A DNA stretch of 50,260 nucleotides from Flavobacteriaceae bacterium (GCA_020435965.1 JAGQYS010000075.1:1-50260), one strand, 5' to 3'. Shown: positions 34,655 to 43,810, numbered from the stretch's first letter. The notes: a model not told the origin generated them from the sequence alone. Translations and numbers: made by a program.

Positions 34655-35035
34655 ATGAATAAAAGAGGATACTTAAAGTTGACTTTTATTATAGTTATTT
34701 GCTTTAGTTCGTGTGCTACAGTAAATTTAGAAGATAAAATTCCAGTTGGTGAGTTCAATATCAAGGATGATTTATATTATGAAGAATTGTTATTAAAAAA
34801 GGATACTACATTTAATTTAAAAGTTCAACAAGCTCACTACCTTCAAGAATGTAAAGGAAATTGGAAAATTATTTCGAAAACCAAATTAGAACTTATTGGT
34901 GACAATTCAACAAAGTTTAGCGGTGTGGATTCAATTTTCTATGAAAAGATGAATTGTAAAAACTTACTGATTGAGTTTCATAGTAAGAACAAAATCAAAA
35001 GAAAAAATCACTTTTTAAAAAGAGATCTTAATTAA
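34655..35035 (+). CDS. Small hypothetical lipoprotein
   Basis: A 126-residue predicted lipoprotein: MNKRGYLKLTFIIVICFSSC with lipobox Cys20. I recognise no family. The mature part alternates polar and hydrophobic residues and has three further Cys-containing spots (LQECKGNW, MNCKNLL). The WKIISKTKLELIGDN segment resembles small Bacteroidota lipocalin-like or META-like beta barrels, but weakly. The gene starts just after a dispersed repeat and is followed after 8 bp by an unrelated AT-rich gene. Confidence 0.65.
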   Translation: MNKRGYLKLTFIIVICFSSCATVNLEDKIPVGEFNIKDDLYYEELLLKKDTTFNLKVQQAHYLQECKGNWKIISKTKLELIGDNSTKFSGVDSIFYEKMNCKNLLIEFHSKNKIKRKNHFLKRDLN

Positions 35036-35043
35036 TAGTTCAA

Positions 35044-35607
35044 ATGATTTATAGAATAACAAAATATGATCCTGAGAAGCGAAATAAAGAAGGTGTTTTT
35101 CTAGATAATTCTGAATGGACATCAATTAACGATATTGAAAAATCTAAATATAATAATGTAAGTTACCAAGATTATGAAAAAATAGAAACAGCTTATGTAG
35201 AATCTATTAAACTTATTCTTGATGAAAAAAATATAACAAGTTTAAAAATTGACTCATTAGAAATTTTTAATTCATTTGAAGATTTTGAAAACTTTAAGAA
35301 AGAAGGTCTACTTAAAAACATTAACGTTGATTTTAATAGTGAAATTGAAATCTTAAAGAATGGAGTAATTTTAAATTATAAAGAAATTCTTAAAATTATT
35401 CGTTTAATTTTAAGGGAAACGGTTTGGATGAATTTACTCGGTTCTGAATTAAAAGTAATTTTTGGGTATGATTATTATATGTATGTTGAGTGTTCTGAAT
35501 TAACTAAATCTACCATAGATAAGATTGAAAAAAAAGGACTTTTTGTTGAGGATAATATTGGTCAAAATACTATCATAGTCGTGGACAAAAATGGAAACGA
35601 AATATAA
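35044..35607 (+). CDS. Hypothetical soluble protein, possibly immunity-type
   Basis: A 187-residue soluble, Lys/Glu/Ile/Asn-rich protein with no signal peptide. It begins MIYRITKYDPEKRNKEGVFL and has DNSEWTSINDI, KIIRLILRETVWMNL and VIFGYDYYMYVECSEL. I remember similar uncharacterised proteins (ITKY-NP and WTS-DI at the start, FGYDYYMY near the end) in Firmicutes, often as lone accessory genes near polymorphic toxins, which would suit an immunity protein. That recollection is unchecked and no toxin gene is adjacent. Base composition looks more AT-rich than the neighbours, consistent with transfer. Confidence 0.62.
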   Translation: MIYRITKYDPEKRNKEGVFLDNSEWTSINDIEKSKYNNVSYQDYEKIETAYVESIKLILDEKNITSLKIDSLEIFNSFEDFENFKKEGLLKNINVDFNSEIEILKNGVILNYKEILKIIRLILRETVWMNLLGSELKVIFGYDYYMYVECSELTKSTIDKIEKKGLFVEDNIGQNTIIVVDKNGNEI

Positions 35608-35659
35608 GTAAAAGAAGAAAAGAAAGTATCTCAAAATTAACTAAAATTCAATTTAAAAG

Positions 35660-35679
35660 ATTCCCATTTTCATGGGAAT
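35660..35679. repeat. Palindromic repeat ATTCCCAT-TTTC-ATGGGAAT
   Basis: A perfect 8-bp stem with loop TTTC. The exact reverse complement of all 20 bases occurs at 50056-50075, and its left 12 bases occur at 33551. Confidence 0.8.
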
Positions 35680-35684
35680 ACATA

Positions 35685-35719
35685 AAAAAACCTGAAACAA
35701 AGTAAGTTTCAGGTTTTTT
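35685..35719 (+). terminator. Terminator after the hypothetical gene at 35044
   Basis: A 14-bp perfect stem (AAAAAACCTGAAAC / GTTTCAGGTTTTTT), loop AAAGTAA, 78 bp after the stop codon. Confidence 0.85.
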
Positions 35720-35833
35720 AGCTATTAACCAACATTAACATTTACTAAAAATGTTCTTACATATAAGACGTAAAAACGACAATTTTATTTCATGCCAAGT
35801 ATAAATTTGTGCAAACTTTAACATTTGTAAAGG

Positions 35834-35864
35834 AAAAGCCCAGATAAAATTTATCTGGGCTTTT
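35834..35864. terminator. Bidirectional terminator facing the TonB receptor gene
   Basis: A 15-bp stem AAAAGCCCAGATAAA / TTTATCTGGGCTTTT with a one-base spacer (in practice a shorter stem with a small AT loop). Placed 62 bp beyond the receptor stop on the minus strand. Confidence 0.8.
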
Positions 35865-35926
35865 TATTAATAACCAAACATTAACACTAACCATCAACTA
35901 TTTATGTAGGCTATTAATTTTTTTAT

Positions 35927-38395
35927 TTAGAAGATTCCTCCTCCTTCAGTTTCGTTGTCGTCTCTTTGTTTACGTGATTTTGCTCTGTATTTTCCACCAC
36001 CAAAACGATAGTTTAATCCGACACTCCAAATGTTGCTTTCCCAATTAAATTCTACATCTTGTCTAAATGGTCTGTAAGCATCAGCCGCAAATTTCATAGT
36101 ATTGAACACATCATTGTAGTTAAAACTAAAAGTAGCTTTATCATCTAAGAACGTATATCGCATTCCAAGGTTTACAAATTTCATGGCTTTAACGTCAAAT
36201 TGAATGCTTTCGTTGGTACCTCTATAGAAACCAAATGCTGTAAAGCTTAAGCTATTGCTCACTTTAAAATTGTTAAAAACTCTAAAGTTGTAGGCAACGT
36301 TATCAACTGAAACAGTTTCTAAAACAATATCAGCTTCAGTTGCAGTTTCAACAGGAGCAGTTAAACGCTCACTGATACTTTTTTGAGTTTGTGAATACAA
36401 ATCAAAACTTGCGTTCAAACTCCACCATTTTGTTGGACGATAGTTACTTGATACTTCAACTCCATAGGATGAGGTATTATTAAAGTTGTCGTCAGTTAAT
36501 ATTAAACGGTTAAAGTCTGCTCTATCAATTAAAACAACGGTTGAGATTTCATCGTTAATTCTTCTGTAAAACACACCAGCTGTAATACTACCTTTTTCAA
36601 GATTTCTGGTATAGTTGGTTTCAAAAGAGTTAGTTAACTGAGGTAATAAATCTTGATTTCCAAACTTAGAAATTAATGGTGTATTGAATTCTGGTAACGG
36701 ATTTATCTGACCAACTCCTGGTCTGTCAATACGTCTGCTATAGCTAAACTGAAATGAGTTTTTCTCTGAAGCATTATAAGTTACAAATGCCGAAGGATAC
36801 AACTGGAAATAGTCATTAGTAAAAGGTATTTCAGTAACTGAATTTGTGATGAGGTCTGTTTCTTTAGCAAACGACTCTTCTTTTACGCCTTCAGCTCTTA
36901 ATCCTAATTGAATGTTCCACTTATCATATTGTTTGCTATAGTTTGCGTAAGCTGAGTAAATATCTCTGCTAAAATCAAAATAGGTAAGCGATGGAATATA
37001 ATCACCATCTATGTTTTGTGAACGACCATCAGACTCATAATTAATAGTATTATTGAACAATCTGGCTTGTAAGCCAAACTCTAATTTTGAAGTTTCACTT
37101 AAAGGATCTACATAATCTAAGTTAATAGATGTATTGTCTCTTTCTGTGTTGTTAAGTTCAAAAAAGTTAGGTCTGTTGTTTGCTGAACCAGAAAAAAGGT
37201 TGTTTGTATCAGAATCACCTTCATATGTATTGTAGTCAACTTCCAGTTCTATATTTTGACCTTCTTTGTCAAACTTGTGAACATAATTAAAGTTATACTG
37301 ATCTGAACTGTTATCACCTTCATTTGTGATTAATTGATTTTGGAATGTATTATTACCATAAAAAATATTAGTTTCAGCGTCTGTACCTCCATCAAAAAGA
37401 TTCTTACTTGTAAATACTGAGATTGTGTTCTTATCGTCCATGTAAAAATCTACACCTACTTTAAACACATTAGATTTACGTTTATCTAAAACATCAACAA
37501 GTTGTAAGGTGTTTTGCTCAATTCTGTCAATGTGACCATAGTTAGCATTTCTTGAAATGTTATTACTATAATTACCGTAAAAATTGAACTTACCATTTCT
37601 GTAGTTTAAGTTTAAAGAGCTGTTGAATTTAGGTTCTAATTCATAACTAAAATTAGTACTTAAATTACCATTAAATCCAACCATTGTGTTTTTGTGTAGT
37701 ACGATATTTATAATACCACTCATGCCATCTGGATCGTATTTAGCCGAAGGATTTGTGATTAACTCTACTGATTTAATAGCACTTGATGGGATTTGTTTCA
37801 ATAATTGAGCAGTTGGTATGTTTGATAATTTCCCATCCACCATAACGCGTACGTTTTGGTTACCTCTTAAGCTGATATCACCAGTTTGTACATCAACACT
37901 TACAGAAGGAATGCCAACCATAAGCTCAGAAGCTGTACCTGAAGCAGCAAGGTCTTTGCCAATATTTATTACTTTTCTGTCAACCTTTTGCTGAATGGTT
38001 GATGTTTCTGCAATGACAGTGACTTCGTCCAAGCTCGCAGCTTCTTCTACAAGTCTAAGTTCTCCTAAATCGAATTTTCTATTTTCAGGAGTAATATTTA
38101 ATTCCTTAACAATTGCCTTGTAACCAATATATTGTGCAGTTACAGTAATTTTACCTTCAGGAATTTTAGTAATTTCAAAAGTTCCATCTTCTTGCGTTAT
38201 ACTGCCAGTAACTATTTCTCCCTTTTCGTTTTTTATAATGATGTTTACATAAGGAAGAGGTTCGTTAAGAACTTCATCTAATACCTTACCAGATATAGAT
38301 CCATCTACTAATTTGTGGTCTGTTTTTAAATTGTTTGAGAAAGTGCTCTGTACGGAAAGTAGTACCAAAACACATAGAGTGATTAGTTTTTTCAT
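35927..38395 (-). CDS. TonB-dependent outer membrane receptor with CarboxypepD_reg domain
   Basis: An 822-residue outer membrane protein. After a signal peptide (about 1-20) comes a CarboxypepD_reg domain (about 30-115, GSISGKVLDEVLNEPLPYVNIII), a plug domain (about 120-230, with GDISLRGNQNVRVMVDGKLSN and NPSAKYDPDGMSGIINIVL) and a long beta-barrel ending in aromatic beta strands (NIWSVGLNYRFGGG) and a charged tail. This is the outer membrane beta-barrel family type, TonB-driven import or a related function. No SusD partner is adjacent, so the ligand cannot be guessed from context. Single-gene unit. Confidence 0.92.
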   Translation of the reverse strand: MKKLITLCVLVLLSVQSTFSNNLKTDHKLVDGSISGKVLDEVLNEPLPYVNIIIKNEKGEIVTGSITQEDGTFEITKIPEGKITVTAQYIGYKAIVKELNITPENRKFDLGELRLVEEAASLDEVTVIAETSTIQQKVDRKVINIGKDLAASGTASELMVGIPSVSVDVQTGDISLRGNQNVRVMVDGKLSNIPTAQLLKQIPSSAIKSVELITNPSAKYDPDGMSGIINIVLHKNTMVGFNGNLSTNFSYELEPKFNSSLNLNYRNGKFNFYGNYSNNISRNANYGHIDRIEQNTLQLVDVLDKRKSNVFKVGVDFYMDDKNTISVFTSKNLFDGGTDAETNIFYGNNTFQNQLITNEGDNSSDQYNFNYVHKFDKEGQNIELEVDYNTYEGDSDTNNLFSGSANNRPNFFELNNTERDNTSINLDYVDPLSETSKLEFGLQARLFNNTINYESDGRSQNIDGDYIPSLTYFDFSRDIYSAYANYSKQYDKWNIQLGLRAEGVKEESFAKETDLITNSVTEIPFTNDYFQLYPSAFVTYNASEKNSFQFSYSRRIDRPGVGQINPLPEFNTPLISKFGNQDLLPQLTNSFETNYTRNLEKGSITAGVFYRRINDEISTVVLIDRADFNRLILTDDNFNNTSSYGVEVSSNYRPTKWWSLNASFDLYSQTQKSISERLTAPVETATEADIVLETVSVDNVAYNFRVFNNFKVSNSLSFTAFGFYRGTNESIQFDVKAMKFVNLGMRYTFLDDKATFSFNYNDVFNTMKFAADAYRPFRQDVEFNWESNIWSVGLNYRFGGGKYRAKSRKQRDDNETEGGGIF

Positions 38396-38467
38396 TGATT
38401 TTTGATTGATTGATGAATTGTCTATTTATAAATGCTTTTTACTACATTTATACCTAACAGACGACTA

Positions 38468-38483
38468 TAACAGGTTGCTGTTA
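38468..38483. promoter_or_regulatory. Inverted repeat TAACAG-GTTG-CTGTTA between divergent genes
   Basis: A perfect 6-bp inverted repeat with 4-bp spacer in the 126-bp gap between the TonB receptor (minus) and the CoA-binding protein gene (plus). It is a candidate operator; nothing else identifies the regulator. Confidence 0.4.
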
Positions 38484-38521
38484 CTTTTTTTAACAAGCAT
38501 TAACATATTTTTAACATTTCT

Positions 38522-38881
38522 ATGCAAAAAACACTAGTTTTTGGAGCCTCATTAAAACCTAATAGATATTCTAATTATGCGATTCAACGCTTAGTAGCAA
38601 ACAATCACGACGTAGTAGCTTTCGGATTGAAAGCAGGTGAGGTTGATGGTGTTAAGATTGATACGACTTTAAAGCCTTATAAGGATATTGATACTGTAAC
38701 TCTTTATTTAAATGCGAAAAGACAGAGAGAGTATTATGATTATATCATAAGTTTAAAACCTAATAGAGTCATCTTTAATCCAGGAACAGAAAATCCTGAA
38801 TTCTTTCAGTTATTGAAAGAACATAACATCAATTTTGAAATAGCATGTACTTTGGTGTTACTTTCTACGAATCAGTATTAA
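38522..38881 (+). CDS. CoA-binding domain protein
   Basis: A 119-residue single-domain Rossmann protein of the CoA_binding family (YccU-like). Visible are [23 protein letters not shown] with the nucleotide loop, [19 protein letters not shown] and [17 protein letters not shown]. Members bind CoA or acyl-CoA in crystal structures; the physiological role is unknown. Its 3' end overlaps the convergent symporter gene by 24 bp. Confidence 0.88.
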   Translation: MQKTLVFGASLKPNRYSNYAIQRLVANNHDVVAFGLKAGEVDGVKIDTTLKPYKDIDTVTLYLNAKRQREYYDYIISLKPNRVIFNPGTENPEFFQLLKEHNINFEIACTLVLLSTNQY

Positions 38882-40315
38882 TCCAATAAAGGTTAGTAAT
38901 CCATTTATTGGTAACAACTCGTAACCCAATACATAACCTCCAAGTTTTTCAGGTGGAATACTACCAATAATTGTAATGAGAATTACTGAACACACAGCAA
39001 CAATCCAAACATACTTGTCTTTGACTTGATACTTGGTGAAAATGCCAAATGCAAATAAGCCAAGCAAAGGTCCATAGGTATAGCCTGCAACTGTAAGTAA
39101 ACTATCTATAACATTGCTTGTGAGCACATACTTAAAAATAATAATGACAATAACTAACATTACACTCATGCCAACATGTGCTTTTTTTCTGATACTTTTT
39201 TGCTCCTCTTTTGGTTTTTTGTCAATATTTAAAAAGTCTACACAAAAAGATGTAGTTAATGAAGTTAAAGCACTGTCTGCACTACTGTAAGCTGCAGCAA
39301 TCAATCCTAGCATAAATGTGATGGCAAGCGTAATGCTCAAGCCACTGTTTAGAGCTATTTCAGGGAAGAGTAAATCGGTTCTTGGTTTTCCATCCATTAA
39401 AGGCATTGCAATGCTATGTTCGTTGGCGTAGATGTACAATAAAGCACCTAATAGCATGAATAAAAAGGTAACAATAACTAAAACAATACTAAAGGACACC
39501 ATATTTTTCTGAGCATCTTTTAACGATTTACAAGTCAGGTTTTTTTGCATCATGTCTTGATCTAAACCTGTCATGCAAATGGTAATAAACATACCACCAA
39601 CAAACGATTTAATAAAGTGGCTTCGTTCTAAAAAACTATCAGTTACAAATACTTTACTATACTCTTTCAATTCACTGGATGCTAAAAATTCACCAAAACT
39701 CCAGCCTAAACTTTCATTAATAAAATAGATGGATAATATTACTGCTACAATCATAAATAAGGTCTGTAGAGTATCTGTCCATACAATGGTTTTTATGCCT
39801 CCTTTATTTGTATAAATCCAGATAAGTAATATGGAAATAACAACAGTAACTTCAAAAGGAACATTCCAAGCATTAAATACAAATTGTTGTAATACAATGG
39901 CAACTAAAAATAATCGAAACGCTGCACCAAGTACTCTTGAAAGGAAAAAGAAAAATGCTCCTGTTTTATGGCTAACCACACCAAAACGTTGTAATAAATA
40001 TTCATAAATTGAGGTAACATTAAGGTTATAATAAATGGGCAATAGTATATAAGCAACCACAAAATAACCAAACATATAACCTAAAACCACTTGAAAATAG
40101 CTAAACTGCGAGCCTTCAATCCAACCAGGAACCGAAATAAAAGTCACACCAGAAAGCGAAGCACCAACCATCCCGAAAGCGACAACATACCAAGGGCTTT
40201 GTTTACCAGCTTTAAAAAAATCTTCGTTGTTATCGTTTTTTCCTGTAAAGTAGGAGATGAGAATGAGCACACCAAAATAGGCTGCTATTAAAATGAGAAT
40301 TTGTGTTGCGCTCAT
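38858..40315 (-). CDS. Sodium:solute symporter family (SSS) transporter
   Basis: A 485-residue membrane protein with about 13 hydrophobic helices and the LeuT-like SSS pattern. Family signatures are [21 protein letters not shown] near TM1-2, [31 protein letters not shown], and [25 protein letters not shown], which includes the sodium-site serines. The substrate (sugar, proline, pantothenate, sialic acid or other) is not shown by the sequence. It appears monocistronic and diverges from recR. Confidence 0.92.
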   Translation of the reverse strand: MSATQILILIAAYFGVLILISYFTGKNDNNEDFFKAGKQSPWYVVAFGMVGASLSGVTFISVPGWIEGSQFSYFQVVLGYMFGYFVVAYILLPIYYNLNVTSIYEYLLQRFGVVSHKTGAFFFFLSRVLGAAFRLFLVAIVLQQFVFNAWNVPFEVTVVISILLIWIYTNKGGIKTIVWTDTLQTLFMIVAVILSIYFINESLGWSFGEFLASSELKEYSKVFVTDSFLERSHFIKSFVGGMFITICMTGLDQDMMQKNLTCKSLKDAQKNMVSFSIVLVIVTFLFMLLGALLYIYANEHSIAMPLMDGKPRTDLLFPEIALNSGLSITLAITFMLGLIAAAYSSADSALTSLTTSFCVDFLNIDKKPKEEQKSIRKKAHVGMSVMLVIVIIIFKYVLTSNVIDSLLTVAGYTYGPLLGLFAFGIFTKYQVKDKYVWIVAVCSVILITIIGSIPPEKLGGYVLGYELLPINGLLTFIGLILIRRK

Positions 40316-40390
40316 AGAAGATTGAATTTGCTTTCAAATTACAAATTAAAAAATTCAAAATCCAAATTAAGATAAAAACTTGACTAAAGA

Positions 40391-40424
40391 TTGCAATTCA
40401 AGTTCAGAATAAATCGTAAATTCG
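40391..40424 (+). promoter_or_regulatory. recR promoter (TTG-N23-TAAATTCG)
   Basis: TTG at 40391-40393 and TAAATTCG at 40417-40424 followed by CAAC; the leader before the ATG at 40430 is very short. One base departs from TAnnTTTG. Confidence 0.55.
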
Positions 40425-40429
40425 CAACA

Positions 40430-41047
40430 ATGGAATTCTCATCAAAATTATTGCAAAATGCTGTAAACGAAATGTCACAATTACCAGGAATTGGTAAACG
40501 TACAGCTTTGCGTTTAGTGCTGCATTTATTGCGTCAACCTAATGATCAAACTAAGCATTTAACAGATGCGCTTTCCAAAATGCGCAACGACATCAAGTTC
40601 TGTAAAAGTTGCCATAATATCAGTGATGTTGATGTTTGTGAAATATGTGCCAATCCACATCGCGACAAAGACATTATCTGCGTTGTTGAAGATATTAGAG
40701 ATGTTATGGCTATTGAAGGTACAAGCTCCTTTAGAGGTTTGTATCATGTGCTTGGAGGGAAAATTTCGCCAATGGATGGCATTGGCCCTCACGATTTAAA
40801 TATCGCTTCGTTAGTAGAGAAAGTAAAACAAGGTGATATTAAAGAACTTATTTTTGCTTTGAGCTCAACCATGGAAGGCGACACCACTAACTTCTATATT
40901 TACAGACAAATTCAAGATTACAACGTGATTACTTCAACAATTGCCAGAGGAATTTCAGTAGGTGACGAATTGGAATATGCTGACGAAATAACCCTTGGTC
41001 GAAGCATTACTAATAGAATTCCATTTGAAATTTCTTTAAAATCGTAA
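40430..41047 (+). CDS. recR: Recombination mediator RecR
   Basis: Recombinational repair factor that, with RecF/RecO, loads RecA. 205 residues, normal length. In order: helix-hairpin-helix [20 protein letters not shown] (about 15-34), the Cys4 zinc finger [16 protein letters not shown] (about 57-72) and the Toprim domain with [15 protein letters not shown] and [16 protein letters not shown] start at the ATG at 40430, six bases after the promoter box. The stop codon is immediately followed by the ATG of a glycosyltransferase, so the two are co-transcribed. Confidence 0.95.
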   Translation: MEFSSKLLQNAVNEMSQLPGIGKRTALRLVLHLLRQPNDQTKHLTDALSKMRNDIKFCKSCHNISDVDVCEICANPHRDKDIICVVEDIRDVMAIEGTSSFRGLYHVLGGKISPMDGIGPHDLNIASLVEKVKQGDIKELIFALSSTMEGDTTNFYIYRQIQDYNVITSTIARGISVGDELEYADEITLGRSITNRIPFEISLKS

Positions 41048-42154
41048 ATGGAACTTTCGGTTGTTATACTTAACTACAATGTGAAATTCTTTTTAGAACT
41101 CTGTTTAAAAAGTGTTGAACAAGCTATTACTGAAATTGATGCCGAAATTATCGTGGTAGATAACAATTCGTCAGATGGTAGTTGTGAGATGGTTAAGCAG
41201 AAATTCCCTTCAGTTGAGCTAATTTCAAATCAAAACAACGTTGGTTTTGCTAAAGCCAATAATCAAGGTGTTAAAGCTGCAAAAGGCGAATACATTTGTA
41301 TATTAAATCCCGACACTGTGGTTGCCGAAGATACATTTTTGCAACTTTTAGAGTTTGCTAAAACAAAATCAGATTTAGGAGCTGTTGGGTGCAAACTCAT
41401 TGACGGTTCAGGCCATTTTTTACCTGAAAGCAAACGCAACCTTCCTGTGGTAAAAGTAGCCTTACAAAAAATGTTTGGAAACGGAAAAAACTACTATGCC
41501 AACCAAATCAACAAAAATGAGATTGCAAAGGTTGAGGTATTAGTTGGAGCTTTTATGCTTATGAAAAAGGATACTTATAATCAGGTTAATGGTTTTGACG
41601 AAGATTACTTTATGTATGGTGAAGATATCGATTTGTCCTACAAGCTCCTTCAATCAGGATTTCAAAATTATTATTACGGCAAAACAACTTGCATTCATTA
41701 TAAAGGAGAAAGTACAAACAAAGACAAGATATACACTAAAAGGTTTTACAAAGCCATGAAGCTGTTTTACAAAAAACACTTTAAAACCAATGTGTTTTTT
41801 GATGCTTTTGTGTTAATAGGTATTAACTTCGCACATTTGTTTAAAAGGAAAAGCACAACTAAACCATTTCGACCATCACAATATTATTTTATTTCTAATG
41901 TGAGTAATAAAGCACTAGAAACCGTTTTGACTAAAAATATTCATGTTCAAAACCACGTTAAAGACATTAAACCAAAATCAGAAGTTATTTTTGATGCTAA
42001 CTCTTTAACTTATAAAGAGATCATTAATAATTTCGAAAACTTACATGCACCAAACAACCTCAGTTTTAAAATTCTACCAAAACATTCAAACTTTATCCTT
42101 GGTAGTAATGATGCTGTTAATAGAGGAGAGGTGATTCAATTTCATCAGAATTAA
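41048..42154 (+). CDS. Family 2 glycosyltransferase
   Basis: A 368-residue GT-A fold glycosyltransferase of the rhamnosyltransferase-like type. Visible are LSVVILNYNVKFFLELCL at the N-terminus, EIIVVDNNSSDGS, NVGFAKANNQGVKAAKGEYICILNPDTVV with the D-x-D-like PDT, and GAFMLMKKDTYNQVNGFDEDYFMYGEDIDLSYKL with the ED motif. The last 120 residues diverge from the family. It probably builds cell-surface glycan; donor and acceptor are unknown. Directly adjoined to recR (no gap), as seen in other flavobacteria as far as I remember. Confidence 0.9.
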   Translation: MELSVVILNYNVKFFLELCLKSVEQAITEIDAEIIVVDNNSSDGSCEMVKQKFPSVELISNQNNVGFAKANNQGVKAAKGEYICILNPDTVVAEDTFLQLLEFAKTKSDLGAVGCKLIDGSGHFLPESKRNLPVVKVALQKMFGNGKNYYANQINKNEIAKVEVLVGAFMLMKKDTYNQVNGFDEDYFMYGEDIDLSYKLLQSGFQNYYYGKTTCIHYKGESTNKDKIYTKRFYKAMKLFYKKHFKTNVFFDAFVLIGINFAHLFKRKSTTKPFRPSQYYFISNVSNKALETVLTKNIHVQNHVKDIKPKSEVIFDANSLTYKEIINNFENLHAPNNLSFKILPKHSNFILGSNDAVNRGEVIQFHQN

Positions 42155-42196
42155 CTTGATGAAAGTGTACTCCATATCCTTTTAACAAAAAAGGAA

Positions 42197-42255
42197 TGTC
42201 ACATCGAGCGCAGTCAAGATGTTTTTGTAACCTTTCGACTGCGCTCAAGGTGACA
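42197..42255. repeat. Inverted pair of TTCGACTGCGCTCA repeats forming a long hairpin
   Basis: The left arm (42197-42215, TGTCACATCGAGCGCAGTC) pairs with the right arm (42237-42255, GACTGCGCTCAAGGTGACA) at 17 of 19 positions. It lies 40 bp after the glycosyltransferase stop and may also work as a terminator-like hairpin, although no T-run follows. Confidence 0.75.
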
Positions 42256-42350
42256 TATTTGTTAAATTTGGATAAGTTTTTAATTCTAAGAATTATATTT
42301 TTAAGCAATAATTAATTGATGGAAGTTCAATAAACTAATTGATTTTTCAT

Positions 42351-42358
42351 TAATTTTG
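42351..42358 (+). promoter_or_regulatory. -7 box (TAATTTTG) of the E2 gene
   Basis: TAATTTTG followed by CAC, 37 bp before the ATG at 42396. No TTG at standard -33 spacing was found. Confidence 0.6.
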
Positions 42359-42395
42359 CACTCAGAAACCTAAAAACCGCTTTTGCATTATAGAT

Positions 42396-43742
42396 ATGGC
42401 AAAATTTGAACTGAAGTTACCGAAAATGGGAGAAAGTGTTGCTGAAGCAACCATAACATCATGGCTTAAAGAAGTTGGAGATACCATTGAAGCTGACGAA
42501 GCTGTACTTGAAATTGCTACAGATAAGGTGGATAGTGAAGTGCCTAGTGAAGTTGATGGTGTTTTAGTTGAAAAGCTCTTTAATGTAGATGATGTAGTAC
42601 AAGTAGGACAAACCATAGCAGTAATAGAAACAGAAGGAGAAGCCAAAGCAAGTACTTCTGCACCAACTCAAGAAATTCCAAAACAAAAAGAAGAACCAAA
42701 AGCAACTCCAGAAGTGATTCAAGTTGCAGAAACCGTTGTTGCTGCAAAAGCAGTAGCTGCTCCAGTGACCTCAGGTGATCGTTTTTATTCACCTTTGGTT
42801 AGAAATATAGCCAGTAAAGAAGGTGTTTCTCAAGCAGAACTGGATGCTATTCCTGGAACAGGAAGCGAAGGTCGTGTCACTAAAAATGATATTCTTGCCT
42901 ATGTTGAGAATAGAGGCAATCAACCAGCTGCTCCAGTTGCTCCAAAAGTTGAACCTGTTCAGTCTAATGGTGCTGCAAGTGTACCAACTCAAGCTCCTGA
43001 AGTGAAGCAAGAAAAACCTGCAATAAGCTCTGGTGAAGATGAAATTATAGAGATGAGCCGAATGGGCAAATTGGTAGCAAAACATATGGTCGATTCTGTG
43101 CAAACGTCTGCTCACGTGCAAAGTTTTATAGAAGCAGATGTGACTAAAATCTGGAATTGGAGAAACAAAGTAAAAGATGCTTTCCAAAAAAGAGAAGGTG
43201 AAAGCCTGACTTTTACACCAATTTTTATGGAGGCTGTTGCCAAAGCATTACGTGATTACCCAATGATGAATATTTCGGTTCAAGGTGAAAATATCATTAA
43301 GAAAAAGAACATCAATCTTGGTATGGCTGCAGCTTTACCTGATGGCAACTTAATTGTTCCTGTAATAAAAAATGCAGACCAATTGAACTTAATTGGTATG
43401 ACTAAACAAGTAAACGATTTAGCAAACAGAGCAAGATTGAACCAATTAAAACCAGACGATATACAAGGTGGAACCTATACAGTAACCAATGTAGGAACAT
43501 TTGGTAGTATTATGGGAACACCAATCATCAATCAGCCACAAGTTGGTATTTTAGCTCTTGGAGCCATACGTAAAGTACCAGCAGTAATTGAAACCTCAGA
43601 AGGCGATTTTATAGGCATACGTTACAAAATGTTTATGTCTCACTCTTACGACCATCGTGTGGTCAATGGTGCACTTGGAGGCCAATTTGTAAAAGCTGTT
43701 AAAGATTACCTAGAAGCTTGGGATAGCAATAGGGAAATATAA
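42396..43742 (+). CDS. Dihydrolipoamide acyltransferase, E2 of a 2-oxo acid dehydrogenase complex
   Basis: E2 core subunit of a 2-oxo acid dehydrogenase, most likely the branched-chain complex. 448 residues: lipoyl domain (about 1-78, lipoylated Lys44 in EIATDKVDSEVPSEV), Ala/Pro/Glu-rich linker, peripheral-subunit-binding domain (about 127-163, FYSPLVRNIASKEGVSQAELDAI), a second linker and the catalytic domain (about 215-448). The active-site segment reads SYDHRVVNG with His420, and has Asn424 where most E2 proteins have Asp (HRxxDG). Its N-terminal sequence resembles flavobacterial E2 proteins I remember. E1 and E3 genes are not in the window. Confidence 0.9.
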   Translation: MAKFELKLPKMGESVAEATITSWLKEVGDTIEADEAVLEIATDKVDSEVPSEVDGVLVEKLFNVDDVVQVGQTIAVIETEGEAKASTSAPTQEIPKQKEEPKATPEVIQVAETVVAAKAVAAPVTSGDRFYSPLVRNIASKEGVSQAELDAIPGTGSEGRVTKNDILAYVENRGNQPAAPVAPKVEPVQSNGAASVPTQAPEVKQEKPAISSGEDEIIEMSRMGKLVAKHMVDSVQTSAHVQSFIEADVTKIWNWRNKVKDAFQKREGESLTFTPIFMEAVAKALRDYPMMNISVQGENIIKKKNINLGMAAALPDGNLIVPVIKNADQLNLIGMTKQVNDLANRARLNQLKPDDIQGGTYTVTNVGTFGSIMGTPIINQPQVGILALGAIRKVPAVIETSEGDFIGIRYKMFMSHSYDHRVVNGALGGQFVKAVKDYLEAWDSNREI

Positions 43743-43745
43743 CAT

Positions 43746-43799
43746 CTTCCTGCGTCCGCGTGTCGCTGAAGCTTTAGCGAAGGCGCAAGGAAGGAATCT
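43746..43799. repeat. Nested palindromic dispersed repeat
   Basis: Begins CTTCCTGCG and ends GGAAGGAATCT, like the repeats at 34620 and 47032, but with a central insert holding a second inverted repeat (TCGCTGAAGC-TTTAGCGA). The outer arms TTCCTGCG and CGCAAGGAA pair with one bulge. Starts 4 bp after the E2 stop. Confidence 0.7.
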
Positions 43800-43810
43800 C
43801 ATAAATAAAG

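Larger units (their letters stand above)
35608..35926. other. 319-base gene-free gap with hairpins and terminators
   Basis: No plausible gene is seen. The gap holds an 8-bp palindrome (35660-35679), two rho-independent terminators (35685-35719 and 35834-35864) and two similar AT-rich stretches after them (TAACCAACATTAACA near 35726 and TAACCAAACATTAACA near 35871). Confidence 0.7.

Noticed and set aside
42362-43187. Long open frames antisense to the E2 gene
   Set aside because: They mirror the Ala/Pro/Glu-rich linker codons and give low-complexity Leu- or Ser-rich translations without any family resemblance.
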